This document shows, piece after piece, positions 42,690 to 51,496 of a stretch of 64,000 nucleotides of DNA. Under the pieces are notes generated by a model. The model searched no databases and was not told the DNA's origin. It was given only the letters and a program-made list of their open reading frames with translations. The DNA is from Arthrobacter citreus (lineage in GTDB: Bacteria; Bacillota; Bacilli; Bacillales; Bacillaceae_G). Where the stretch lies: the NCBI GenBank assembly GCA_013200995.1, contig CP053688.1:2976001-3040000 (forward strand), in the 5' to 3' direction. The position numbers were made by a program, and so were the translations under genes. Within the stretch, counting starts at the first letter, position 1, and each line of letters starts with the position of its first letter.

Positions 42690-43229
42690 CTATAATACAT
42701 TCGATTTCTTATGTTTTGCTTTCTTCATTGCGTTTAATAAAAATCCACCTTTAAATCTTCTCGCTTCATATGAAATAATAAAGGCACTCGGTTCATAATG
42801 CTCAATAAGATCCATTAGTTCAGGTTCTCTATTTCGCTTTGTCAATATATCTAAATGATACCTCTCACTGTCTCTTCCTTCACCTTGGAAAACCGTCACC
42901 CCGAATCCTTCCTCGCGAAGTCGGTTAATAAGCAATTTATTTTTATTCGTTAAATTAACTACTAATGTCGTATAGCCAATCGCTAAGCGATTTTCTACGT
43001 AACTTCCAATTAGAATACCAATTCCAAATCCAACCGCATAAACAATCATTGATAACGTACTTTGGTCTCCAGAAAACACAAGTGATAATCCAAATACATA
43101 AATAATTGCTTCTAAAAAACCAAAAAGCGCGGCAGACACACTCAAGCCTTTAACAAGGAAAATAGTTCTCAAAGTTAAGACAGGTACATAAATCAATTGC
43201 AATAATAAAATCAGCAAAATATCTTTCAA
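42690..43229 (-). CDS. UPF0316 / DUF2179 membrane protein (YebE-like)
   Basis: A 179-residue protein with three N-terminal membrane helices containing the conserved PVLTLRTIFLVKG segment. A soluble DUF2179 domain (GFGVTVFQGEGRD, DILTKRNREPEL) follows, a fold shared with YitT-type proteins and thought to bind a small ligand. The function is unknown. I place the start at a TTG at 43229, six bases after GAGGTG, which gives the usual family length. The frame continues upstream to 43280 without support. Confidence 0.82.
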   Translation of the reverse strand: MKDILLILLLQLIYVPVLTLRTIFLVKGLSVSAALFGFLEAIIYVFGLSLVFSGDQSTLSMIVYAVGFGIGILIGSYVENRLAIGYTTLVVNLTNKNKLLINRLREEGFGVTVFQGEGRDSERYHLDILTKRNREPELMDLIEHYEPSAFIISYEARRFKGGFLLNAMKKAKHKKSNVL

Positions 43230-43498
43230 TGTTGACACCTCAAAGTTCAAATTTCGGGAAAGCAATTTTATGTAAATCATTCACTCTAAGCCTTACTTTT
43301 AAACCCTTTTGCTAGTGGTTCAAAGTGAAAGCCTAGTAGAAATGACGGATTAATGAATGCTCAATGCGACTACATTTTTAAATTGTTTTTTGTATTATTT
43401 ACCAGTTGTAGTATGTAATTCAACTTGTTCAATTAAATTCCTGCTTTTCTTTAAGGACATTCTAAAGATTAAAATATTGAATTATGCGAACAAATTTT

Positions 43499-43624
43499 GA
43501 ACATTGTTGATAAAGTTGTGAACTTCGTTGATATTTTGCTAATGCTCGTTGATATATCGCTGATTCTCGTTGATAAATTGCTGAAATTCGTTGATATATG
43601 CGAATACTCGTTAATATTTCACTA
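43499..43624. repeat. Tandem array of about six 21-bp units
   Basis: Units such as GAACTTCGTTGATATTTTGCT and GATTCTCGTTGATAAATTGCT repeat every 21 bases. The first units (GTTGATAAAGTTGTGAACTTCG) match the array at 38704 (GTTCATAAAACTGTGAACTTTG). A 75-codon minus-strand frame (43462-43689) crosses it, giving an YQR-containing heptapeptide repeat. I treat that frame as a by-product. The rest of the 43230-43690 gap shows no gene. Confidence 0.8.
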
Positions 43625-43689
43625 TAACCGGTTCGTAAATCATCCATTCTGAGTCGCACTTCACTAATTTTGCTTAATATCATCTTCAA

Positions 43690-43735
43690 ACAAATAAAAA
43701 AACCGCCAGGAATTCATTCACAATTCCCAGCGGGT
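43690..43735 (-). terminator. Terminator of the TetR gene
   Basis: A 12-bp stem with two central mismatches (CCGC..GGAATT facing AATTCC..GCGG) is followed on the minus strand by T7, 30 bases past the TetR stop. Confidence 0.7.
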
Positions 43736-43763
43736 GTTCTAACAACTTTCAAATCATCTTTTT

Positions 43764-44387
43764 TTATTTTTTACCCATTATTCCATTCCAAAAGAAATCT
43801 ATGATTTGTTCGGCCATTTCATCTATTGTCGAAAAGATTGACTTTTGATTTGTGTCTTTATAATTTCCAATCGATAGAATTGCAAAGAACAATTGAGTAT
43901 AGAACTTTGGATTCCCTTGAGGTATTTCTCCGTTCTCAATTGCAGTTGTCATTGCTTTTTCAATCACATTATACATCTTCTCTTCAGCGTTATTCATCTG
44001 TTGTAATTGTTCATCTGATAAAGAAACTTTCGCTTCCTTCGTAAAAGTTTTTAAATCAATTTCAAAGGTTGCTCTTAAATGGACTTTTACCATTTCGTGG
44101 AGGTTTTCTTTTAAAGACTGTTCCGTTGATAAAATCTCAGCAATTCGGTCACTTATTCGTAGCATCATTTGAACCATTGCATCCGTAAAGAGATCTGCTT
44201 TTGTTGGATAATAGTAATAAACCGTTGCTTTGGTCACACCACACTGTTTAGCTACGTCATCCATTGAAACTAATTGATATCCGTTTTGAAGAAACAATTG
44301 GATTGCATTTTCAACGATTATTGTTTTAGTAGGCTTTTTTTTAGAATCCTGTGGCGGTCTACCGAGGGGACGTTTCATTTGTTCCAA
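43764..44387 (-). CDS. TetR/AcrR family repressor of the MMPL pump
   Basis: A 207-residue regulator with an N-terminal helix-turn-helix (IQLFLQNGYQLVSMDDVAKQCGVTKATVYYYYPTKADLF) and a helical ligand domain. TTG start nine bases after AGGAG. It is divergent from the MMPL transporter gene. The intergenic ACTGACCAGT palindrome between the -35 and -10 of the transporter promoter is its likely operator. It would release the promoter on binding a substrate of the pump. Confidence 0.9.
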   Translation of the reverse strand: MEQMKRPLGRPPQDSKKKPTKTIIVENAIQLFLQNGYQLVSMDDVAKQCGVTKATVYYYYPTKADLFTDAMVQMMLRISDRIAEILSTEQSLKENLHEMVKVHLRATFEIDLKTFTKEAKVSLSDEQLQQMNNAEEKMYNVIEKAMTTAIENGEIPQGNPKFYTQLFFAILSIGNYKDTNQKSIFSTIDEMAEQIIDFFWNGIMGKK

Positions 44388-44441
44388 TATGCTTCTCTCC
44401 TAACCTTTTAATTCCCTTTCATTATATCATATTAAAAGTTC

Positions 44442-44471
44442 TTGAATAATTAACTGACCAGTATATATAAT
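44442..44471 (+). promoter_or_regulatory. MMPL promoter with TetR operator
   Basis: TTGAAT (44442-44447) and TATAAT (44466-44471) are 18 bases apart. The spacer holds the near-palindrome ACTGACCAGT at 44453-44462, suited to block RNA polymerase when the TetR protein is bound. Confidence 0.7.
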
Positions 44472-44505
44472 TATGGTAATCAATTTTACGAGAGGTGAAT
44501 TCCAT

Positions 44506-46746
44506 ATGAAACATCACCCCTTTCATTCATGGGGCAAATTTGTTGGTAGTAAACGTACAAGATGGATAACATTGTTGGTGTGGGTTTTATTAACGGTAGT
44601 ATTATCTTTTACTTTTCCATCTGTAAATGAAGTAGAAAATAATGCAGCAGATAACCTCCCAAAGCAATCTATGTCGCAAAAAGCAGAGCAGTTAATTAAA
44701 AAAGAGTTTCCAACTGATTCTGGAAACCCTTTATTAATTGTTTGGAATCGTAAAGACGGTCTAAATGGAGAAGATTTCAATGCCATTAATAATGTTTATA
44801 AAGCGCTCCGAAACAATCCATTGGAAAAACAATTAACATCACCGTCATATGATTTGATGCCTACCGAGGCAATTAAACAAAGTTCTTCTGAGGATGGCAC
44901 TACAATCATTACAGCTGTTCTTTTTGATAAAAAAGCTGATGATAAAGTACTACAAAAAAATATCGACAAACTAGAAAAGTTAATTAAAAATAATACGGGT
45001 GATGACCCAGTTAAACGAAAATTATCAGAATCTGGTCTAAAAGTTCGCTTTTCCGGTCCAGTAGGTATTCAAACAGACGCTGTCAGTTTATTTTCACAAG
45101 CCGATGTTAAACTTTTATTATCTACTGTATCACTTGTATTAGTTTTCTTAATCCTTTTATATCGTTCACCAATTATGGCAATTGTCCCGTTAATAGTAGT
45201 TGGTTTCGCTTACGGAATCGTTAACCCTTTATTAGGTGTTTTAGGTGAAAAAGGTATTATTACAGTTGATTCACAAGCCGTTTCGATCATGACAGTATTA
45301 TTATTTGGTGCAGGTACTGATTATTGTTTATTTTTAATATCTAGATATCGTGAATGTTTACTTAATGAAGAAAATAAATATAAAGCATTGCAACTCGCAA
45401 TTAAAGAATCTAGTGGGGCCATTTCGATGAGTGCTTTAACGGTCGTTATTGGGTTAGGCACACTCTTATTTGCTCATTATGGTGCGTTCCATCGTTTCGC
45501 AGTTCCATTTAGTTTGGCAGTTCTTATTATGGGTATTGCTGCAATAACAATTCTTCCCGCCCTACTTTCTATATTTGGTAGAGTTTCATTTTATCCTTTT
45601 ATCCCTAGAACAAAAGAAATGGAAACATTAAGAGCTAAGAAAAAAGGAAAATTAATAAAAAAAGAGCAAACCAAAGTGTCAATTAATCAAAAAATAGGAA
45701 AACTAGTTACTCATAAACCTTGGACAATTATTTTAGCTTCTACCATTCTATTAGGTGGGCTAGCTCTATTTGTGCCTCGAGTACAATACACATATGATCT
45801 GCTTCAATCATTTCCTAAAGATATGCCTTCTAGAGAAGGATTTGATTTAATATCAGACCACTATTCATCAGGTTTATTGGCACCTGTTAAAGTGATTATC
45901 GATACAGAAAATAAAAATATTCCTGTAAAAAAAGAATTAGAATCACTTTCATTCGTAAAAGAAGTTTCTGAACCGATTAAAGGTAAAGATCATAAAAATT
46001 TACAATTATATGAGATTTCATTAGTCGATAATCCTTATTCTATTAAAGGTTTAGAGCGAATTCCTCAACTTGAGAAAAAAATTAACAAGCTATTGAACAA
46101 AAATGATATCCAAAAAGTAAATAAGCATTACTGGATTGGTGGAGAAACAGTAACTAATTTAGATACAAAAAATACAACTGAAAGAGATCAATCAGTTATT
46201 ATTCCGGTCATGATTGGATTGATTGCATTATTGTTGTTAACTTACTTACGTTCCTTTACGGCAATGATTTATTTAATTCTAACGGTCATATTATCATATC
46301 TTTCGGCATTAGGTGCTGGCTGGTTAATTCTTCACTACGGTTTTGGGGCTAGCGCAATACAAGGTTCAATTCCTTTATATTCATTTGTATTTTTAGTAGC
46401 ATTAGGTGAAGATTATAATATATTCATGGTCTCTGAAATATGGAAAAATAAAAAGAAACAACCCCATCGTGATGCAGTATCGAATGGAGTCGCAAAAACT
46501 GGGGCCGTTATTTCATCGGCTGGTTTGATCTTAGCTGGTACATTTCTAGTGTTAGCAACACTACCAATTCAAGTATTAGTACAATTTGGTATCGTTACTT
46601 GTGTTGGAGTATTAATTGATACATTCATCGTTCGACCACTTTTAGTTCCAGCAATCACTACTGTTTTAGGTAGATTCGCATATTGGCCAGGCGAACTCTC
46701 GAAAAAGAATTTTGACCATAAGCAAGAATTTCAAATAGAAAAATAA
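44506..46746 (+). CDS. MMPL family transporter
   Basis: A 746-residue RND-superfamily transporter of the MMPL type (B. subtilis YdfJ-like). It has two halves, each with one TM helix, an external loop and five TM helices. The first half carries the GAGTDYCLFLISRYRE proton-relay motif (near residue 260) and the second the matching GEDYNIFMVSEIW motif. Substrates may be lipids, drugs or peptides. The ATG at 44506 follows GAGAGGTGA; the ATG at 44473 has no ribosome binding site. It is controlled by the divergent TetR gene. Confidence 0.9.
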   Translation: MKHHPFHSWGKFVGSKRTRWITLLVWVLLTVVLSFTFPSVNEVENNAADNLPKQSMSQKAEQLIKKEFPTDSGNPLLIVWNRKDGLNGEDFNAINNVYKALRNNPLEKQLTSPSYDLMPTEAIKQSSSEDGTTIITAVLFDKKADDKVLQKNIDKLEKLIKNNTGDDPVKRKLSESGLKVRFSGPVGIQTDAVSLFSQADVKLLLSTVSLVLVFLILLYRSPIMAIVPLIVVGFAYGIVNPLLGVLGEKGIITVDSQAVSIMTVLLFGAGTDYCLFLISRYRECLLNEENKYKALQLAIKESSGAISMSALTVVIGLGTLLFAHYGAFHRFAVPFSLAVLIMGIAAITILPALLSIFGRVSFYPFIPRTKEMETLRAKKKGKLIKKEQTKVSINQKIGKLVTHKPWTIILASTILLGGLALFVPRVQYTYDLLQSFPKDMPSREGFDLISDHYSSGLLAPVKVIIDTENKNIPVKKELESLSFVKEVSEPIKGKDHKNLQLYEISLVDNPYSIKGLERIPQLEKKINKLLNKNDIQKVNKHYWIGGETVTNLDTKNTTERDQSVIIPVMIGLIALLLLTYLRSFTAMIYLILTVILSYLSALGAGWLILHYGFGASAIQGSIPLYSFVFLVALGEDYNIFMVSEIWKNKKKQPHRDAVSNGVAKTGAVISSAGLILAGTFLVLATLPIQVLVQFGIVTCVGVLIDTFIVRPLLVPAITTVLGRFAYWPGELSKKNFDHKQEFQIEK

Positions 46747-46751
46747 ACCTT

Positions 46752-46804
46752 AAAAACACCACAACGTAATTCCCTCTACGGAAATGATGCGTTGTGGTGT
46801 TTTT
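46752..46804 (+). terminator. Terminator of the MMPL gene
   Basis: A stem of about 15 bp (AAAACACCACAACG facing CGTTGTGGTGTTTT) around a 23-base loop, followed by T5. Confidence 0.85.
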
Positions 46805-46842
46805 CGTTAGAACTATCTTTTTATTGAATTGAATTAAGTAAA

Positions 46843-47145
46843 TTATTTATTAGTTGGATTAGGCTGTTTCATCGTCAAATTAATCAATTGATACAAGCCA
46901 TATAAACCCAAGTAAGAACCAGAAATAATAAAATAAATATTAAGAAAAACAGCATGAATATTTGTCATAAAAACAACATTATGTTTTATAATTTCATAAA
47001 TTGATATTGCTGCTATTCCCCCAAAGACTATATAACAAATAATTGCTATGAAATTAAAAACGGTATTAAGTATAGGATAAGTTCTTGCTAATCCATACAT
47101 GATAATAGGGAAAATAATAATGCTACCGATTAGTAAAGTTTTCAA
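46843..47145 (-). CDS. Hypothetical membrane protein
   Basis: About 100 residues with three hydrophobic segments (roughly 4-20, 28-50 and 65-90), and a short polar end. No family is recognised. I place the start at a TTG at 47145, six bases after AAAGGA. The in-frame TTG at 47160 precedes that site. It is a single gene convergent with the MMPL gene and lies next to the IS element. Confidence 0.55.
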   Translation of the reverse strand: MKTLLIGSIIIFPIIMYGLARTYPILNTVFNFIAIICYIVFGGIAAISIYEIIKHNVVFMTNIHAVFLNIYFIISGSYLGLYGLYQLINLTMKQPNPTNK

Positions 47146-47346
47146 GTGAATTCCTTTCAAATTTATTATTTGGTTGTGATTTGATTATTATTTTCATATT
47201 TTCATTAAATATCCAATTAATTAGACAAATACTTCCCTAAAAATACCAAAAAAAGCTTGGTGACTTGATATTATCCCTTTATAGTAGACACGGGAAAAAG
47301 CCTATCCCTTATAATGGATAGGTAATCTACTATAGGGGGATTTATT

Positions 47347-47670
47347 ATGCCTTTAAAAGGGACTAAATTTAAGAAATATTCGATTGAATTCAAGCTTAAG
47401 GCAGTAAAACGTTATGAAGATGGATTTGGCAGTTATGTTTCGATTTCGGAAGAACTAGGTCTACGAAGTTCTACCCAGCTTAAAGAGTGGGTAAAAAAGT
47501 ATAGAAATGGTGAGTTATTTGATGATCAAAGAGGAAAATCTAAAGCTAATAATCCATTTGCAGATTTTACTAAAACTGAATTTAGCTCAATTGAGGAAGA
47601 AAATAAATATTTAAAAGCGCAGATAGAATACTTAAAAAAGCTCTATCCAAATATACTCGAGGAGGGATAA
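47347..47670 (+). CDS. IS3-family transposase OrfA
   Basis: A 107-residue helix-turn-helix protein (SIEFKLKAVKRYEDGFGSYVSISEELGL...STQLKEWVKKY) with a leucine-zipper-like C-terminal part (SIEEENKYLKAQIEYLKKL). It binds the inverted repeats. AGGGGGA precedes the ATG. The frame crosses A AAA AAG at 47634-47640, where a -1 ribosomal frameshift joins it to OrfB to make the OrfAB transposase. Confidence 0.93.
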   Translation: MPLKGTKFKKYSIEFKLKAVKRYEDGFGSYVSISEELGLRSSTQLKEWVKKYRNGELFDDQRGKSKANNPFADFTKTEFSSIEEENKYLKAQIEYLKKLYPNILEEG

Positions 47671-48533
47671 TTCCAAAGGGAGTTCGATTTGAAATAATTA
47701 ATGAGATGAAAGCACGTTACCCAATAACGATGCTTATTCGAATCGCAAAAGTTTCAAGAGCTGGTTTCTATAAATGGAAAAAATTGATTGTTTATAAATT
47801 AAGGAGAACTAATCTTGAGGACGCGGTTAAATCCCATATTCAAGCCATTCATACAATTCGACCATATTACGGATATCCTAGAATTACTGACCGTTTAAGA
47901 GATGAAGGGTTAATTATTAACCACAAAAAGGTGTATCGAATAATGAAGGAATTAGACATTAAATCGGTCATACGTAAGAAAAGAAAATATTTTGGTGTAG
48001 AACCATCTAATATTTATCCTAATCTATTAAATCGCCAATTTAAACAAGACTTACCAAACGTTGCATTTGCGACAGATATCACGTATATCAAAGTAGGGAA
48101 TAAATTCTATTATCTATCAGTTGTACAAGATCTTTATAATAATGAAATCCTGTCTTGGAAGTGTTCAGAGCGAAATGATCTTAAACTAGTCCTAGAAACA
48201 ATTAAAGACTTATGTAAAAAAAGAAACGTGCATGGAAGTATCCTGCATTCAGATCAGGGATTCCAGTACACGACTCCAAAATACAACCAGTTCCTAGAAA
48301 AGAATAATTTATTAGGCAGCCACTCTCGCAAAGGAAACTGCCTAGACAACGCATGCGTTGAATCGTTCTTCTCACACTTCAAATGTGAATTGGTGTATCT
48401 ATCTAATTTTAATTCAGAACAGGCACTTATTCAAGCAATTGAAGAGTATATTCATTTCTATAATAATGAACGTACACAAAAACGATTAAACCGTTGTTCC
48501 CCTGTAAAATACAGGTTAACAACGGCTGCTTAG
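47640..48533 (+). CDS. IS3-family transposase OrfB (DDE catalytic part)
   Basis: The -1 frame entered at the slippery site runs from 47640 to the stop at 48533; the first ATG in this frame is at 47706. The product has the HTH_21 segment HIQAIHTIRPYYGYPRIT and the retroviral-integrase core. The catalytic residues lie in FATDITY (Asp), LHSDQGFQY (Asp) and CVESFFSHFK (Glu). Nothing is truncated. It cuts and joins the element ends as part of OrfAB. Confidence 0.93.
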   Translation, partial: ALSKYTRGGIIPKGVRFEIINEMKARYPITMLIRIAKVSRAGFYKWKKLIVYKLRRTNLEDAVKSHIQAIHTIRPYYGYPRITDRLRDEGLIINHKKVYRIMKELDIKSVIRKKRKYFGVEPSNIYPNLLNRQFKQDLPNVAFATDITYIKVGNKFYYLSVVQDLYNNEILSWKCSERNDLKLVLETIKDLCKKRNVHGSILHSDQGFQYTTPKYNQFLEKNNLLGSHSRKGNCLDNACVESFFSHFKCELVYLSNFNSEQALIQAIEEYIHFYNNERTQKRLNRCSPVKYRLTTAA

Positions 48534-48752
48534 AAAGTCTTTTTTATGTGTGTCTACTTGACAGGGTTAAGACCAACTAATCAAGCTTTTCTGGTTTAAT
48601 CATATGAAATAGGGGTTGGGGAATTTTCATTACATTAAGGCTTTTTGGCACCACTTATCAATACCGGGGTGGTTTGTATTAACTGTTGCCATATTTAAAT
48701 GATAATGATTATCAATTTCAATGTCAATGTTTTTTATCTACTAAATAATCAC

Positions 48753-49163
48753 TTACATATATTTCTTCATAATAACGTATTGTTTGCCATCTTTTATAAA
48801 ACTAGCATTAGTCTCTTCTAAGCCAAACTTTTTATAGAAATTTGCTTTATTCATTCTGGCATTACACCAAATTTTCTTCACACCATTATTTTGCGCTTCT
48901 TTCATAGCATAGTCTAACAGAGAACTTCCATATCCTTTACCTTGTTCTTGATGAAGAGTTGCAAATTTACGAAACTGGCATTCACTATTACTTATAAAAA
49001 GAGAAATGACTGAAATTAAAGTAGATTCTTTAAAAAGTCCAAAATGCATCCCAAGATCATCATCATTTAATTTTATATAATCAAAAGCCTTATCTGGCCA
49101 CATAACTTTATGTCTTATTTCCCACACTTCTTCTTTAACTACTTGCCTAATTGTGATTTCCAC
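48753..49163 (-). CDS. GNAT family N-acetyltransferase
   Basis: A 136-residue acetyltransferase with the acetyl-CoA loop HQEQGKGYGSSLLDYAMKEA (near residue 73; motif A Q/RxxGxG/A) and the C-terminal YKKFGLEE segment. The substrate is unknown. It is the third minus-strand gene after a MarR regulator and another GNAT gene, with a 34-base gap, so it probably belongs to that operon. The 48576-48752 gap before it holds no gene. Confidence 0.82.
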   Translation of the reverse strand: MEITIRQVVKEEVWEIRHKVMWPDKAFDYIKLNDDDLGMHFGLFKESTLISVISLFISNSECQFRKFATLHQEQGKGYGSSLLDYAMKEAQNNGVKKIWCNARMNKANFYKKFGLEETNASFIKDGKQYVIMKKYM

Positions 49164-49197
49164 ATTTTACTCCTTTGCTTCGTTCCAATAAATGAAG

Positions 49198-49737
<540 letters not shown>

Positions 49738-50190
49738 TCAATAGTTTCTCTTGTTTCCTTTTTTTACAAATTCCCAATCTTTTTCTACATTTTTTCTTAC
49801 TCTTTGTAGGAGATCAAAAACCGTTTCTATTTCACTATTTTTAAATCCCTCTAATGCAACGAGGTTAGAATAATCATTTTCTCTTTTTATAAATGGGTAA
49901 ACATTTTCTCCTTGTTCAGTCGCAAAAAGTTTTTTTATTTTTTTATTCTCCTTATCCTCTTTCTTTTCAATAAAGCCAGCAATTTCAAGTTTCTTTATAG
50001 CCCGTGCAGCTGTTGTTCGATCTACTTTTATCATCTCAGCTAACTTTTCTTGAATGATTCCTGGATTTTCAACTATTCGTACGAGATACAAATACTGTCC
50101 TTTTGTAAGGTCATATTCTTTAAATTCAATATTGCTGATCGAATCTAATGCCCTTGCAATCATTCCAATTTCACGAAGTATTTCCTTCAT
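49738..50190 (-). CDS. MarR family transcriptional regulator
   Basis: A 150-residue winged-helix protein with the DNA-reading helix in IIQEKLAEMIKVDRTTAARAIKKLEIAGFIEK and the wing KEDKENKKIKKLFATEQG. It heads a minus-strand operon with two acetyltransferases and is divergent from a third acetyltransferase and a YczE-type membrane protein. Two identical-type operators lie in the intergenic region, so it probably represses both directions. Confidence 0.9.
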   Translation of the reverse strand: MKEILREIGMIARALDSISNIEFKEYDLTKGQYLYLVRIVENPGIIQEKLAEMIKVDRTTAARAIKKLEIAGFIEKKEDKENKKIKKLFATEQGENVYPFIKRENDYSNLVALEGFKNSEIETVFDLLQRVRKNVEKDWEFVKKGNKRNY

Positions 50191-50210
50191 AATTAACTCC
50201 TTGTAATCAT

Positions 50211-50280
50211 TTTTGTTGTAAATGCAATAAAATTTGTATATATTTAATTTAATCTAATTTTGTTGTATTTGCAATAAAAC
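50211..50280. promoter_or_regulatory. Two MarR operators in the divergent region
   Basis: Two near-identical 23-mers at 50211-50233 and 50258-50280 (TTTTGTTGTAAATGCAATAA and TTTTGTTGTATTTGCAATAA), each a near-palindrome of the form TTRTTGYA-N2-TRCAAYAA, start 47 bases apart. They lie between the divergent MarR and GNAT genes. Confidence 0.78.
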
Positions 50281-50306
50281 ACTCTGAATTAAAAGGACTG
50301 ATAGAA

Positions 50307-50747
50307 ATGAATGCAAAAAAAGTAATAAATGATGAGGATTTAAAGATCGCGTTTTCTATAAGAAAAGATGTATTTGTGAAAGAGCAAGGCGTACCACTAG
50401 AAGATGAATTTGATCAATTTGATACACTAGATGGAATTTGCGAACACATATTAGTTCATTACAATGAGAAACCAGTCGGAACCGGAAGAATTAGGTTTGT
50501 TGATGGAGTAGGTAAACTGGAAAGAATCTGTCTCCTTGAGTCTTTCCGTAAATTCGGTCTGGGTAAAATTATTATTAAAGCACTAGAAAAAATCGCGGTA
50601 GAACGCGGAGCCACGAAAGTTAAATTGCATGGTCAAACACATGCAGAAGGTTTTTATAAAAAACTTGGCTATCATACTTCATCTGATATCTTTATGGAAG
50701 ATGGAATTCCACATATTCTAATGCAAAAAGAATTGTCTGCTAATTAA
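50307..50747 (+). CDS. GNAT family N-acetyltransferase (YjcF-like)
   Basis: A 146-residue protein with the ElaA/YjcF-type layout: IRKDVFVKEQGVP at the start, KLERICLLESFRKFGLGKIIIKALE as acetyl-CoA loop, and HAEGFYKKLGYH to HILMQKE at the end. The substrate is unknown. It is the first plus-strand gene past the MarR operators, and its stop is followed at once by the ATG of the YczE-type gene, so the two are coupled. Confidence 0.85.
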   Translation: MNAKKVINDEDLKIAFSIRKDVFVKEQGVPLEDEFDQFDTLDGICEHILVHYNEKPVGTGRIRFVDGVGKLERICLLESFRKFGLGKIIIKALEKIAVERGATKVKLHGQTHAEGFYKKLGYHTSSDIFMEDGIPHILMQKELSAN

Positions 50748-51404
50748 ATGTTAAATCGAACAAGGAAAATGAGTTATGTTTTTTTTGTATTAGGAATTTT
50801 GATTTTAGCACTTGGTGTTTCGATCACTATTCAATCGAACCTTGGAGTTCCCCCTTTTGATGCACTTTTAGTAGGGTTATACAAAAATGTGGGGCTTACT
50901 GTTGGAAGTTGGGAAATAATTATTGCTTTACTATTGATATTTTTAAATTCAATTTTAAAAAGAAAAAGACTAGAATTTTTAGGGCTGATAACTGCATTTA
51001 TAACAGGTGCTAGTATTGATATGTGGCTTTTTATATTACACGATTTTTTAGTACCCGAGTTATGGTATAGCAAAGTTATTTGGTTTGGAATTGGCCTAAT
51101 TGTTTCAGGACTAGGAACTTCAACCTATTTACACACAAATTTCGCCCCGATTCCAGTTGATCGACTAACATTAATCATACAGGAATTAACTAAAACAAAT
51201 TTATTTTTTTCAAAAACATTAATCTATCTCATATTCTTCATAATGGCATTAATTTTTAAGGGACCAATTGGCGTTGGAACTGTAATAACAGTTTGTTTTG
51301 GAGGTATAATACTCAATTATTTTATGCCCTTTACTAAAAAAATATTGGATCATGTATTAAGTCATTCTAGTAGCTATGATCAAGAAAAAAAACATTCTAT
51401 TTAG
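50748..51404 (+). CDS. YczE/YyaS/YitT-type membrane protein
   Basis: A 218-residue integral membrane protein with about five segments and the family motif LGVSITIQSNLGVPPFDALLVGL near the start, repeated in form later (TYLHTNFAPIPVDRLTLI). B. subtilis YczE is needed for bacillaene production in some strains, but the molecular function is unknown. It begins directly at the stop of the GNAT gene, in the MarR-controlled divergent unit. A terminator follows at 51438. Confidence 0.8.
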   Translation: MLNRTRKMSYVFFVLGILILALGVSITIQSNLGVPPFDALLVGLYKNVGLTVGSWEIIIALLLIFLNSILKRKRLEFLGLITAFITGASIDMWLFILHDFLVPELWYSKVIWFGIGLIVSGLGTSTYLHTNFAPIPVDRLTLIIQELTKTNLFFSKTLIYLIFFIMALIFKGPIGVGTVITVCFGGIILNYFMPFTKKILDHVLSHSSSYDQEKKHSI

Positions 51405-51437
51405 CATAAATAAACCTATTATTTCTCGAATGCTGAA

Positions 51438-51488
51438 TAAACTAAAAAACAGAAAACCTTAATTTTGGCTTTTGTGTTTTTTAGTTTA
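51438..51488. terminator. Bidirectional terminator
   Basis: AAACTAAAAAACA pairs with TGTTTTTTAGTTT, with further pairs inside, between the convergent YczE-type and methyltransferase genes. Confidence 0.7.
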
Positions 51489-51496
51489 TTTCACTA

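Larger units (their letters stand above)
47266..48575 (+). mobile_element. IS3-family (IS150-type) insertion sequence, apparently intact
   Basis: The element is 1310 bp. The left end 47266-47291 and right end 48550-48575 are 26-bp inverted repeats with 20 matches, both starting TG and ending in AGTAGACAC. The 3 bases ACT flank both sides (47263-47265 and 48576-48578) as a target duplication. Inside are two overlapping frames with a canonical A AAA AAG slippery site. All DDE residues are present, so it may be active. Confidence 0.92.

Noticed and set aside
43462..43689. A 75-codon minus-strand frame with an YQR heptapeptide repeat
   Set aside because: No ribosome binding site, and it is produced by the 21-bp repeat array.
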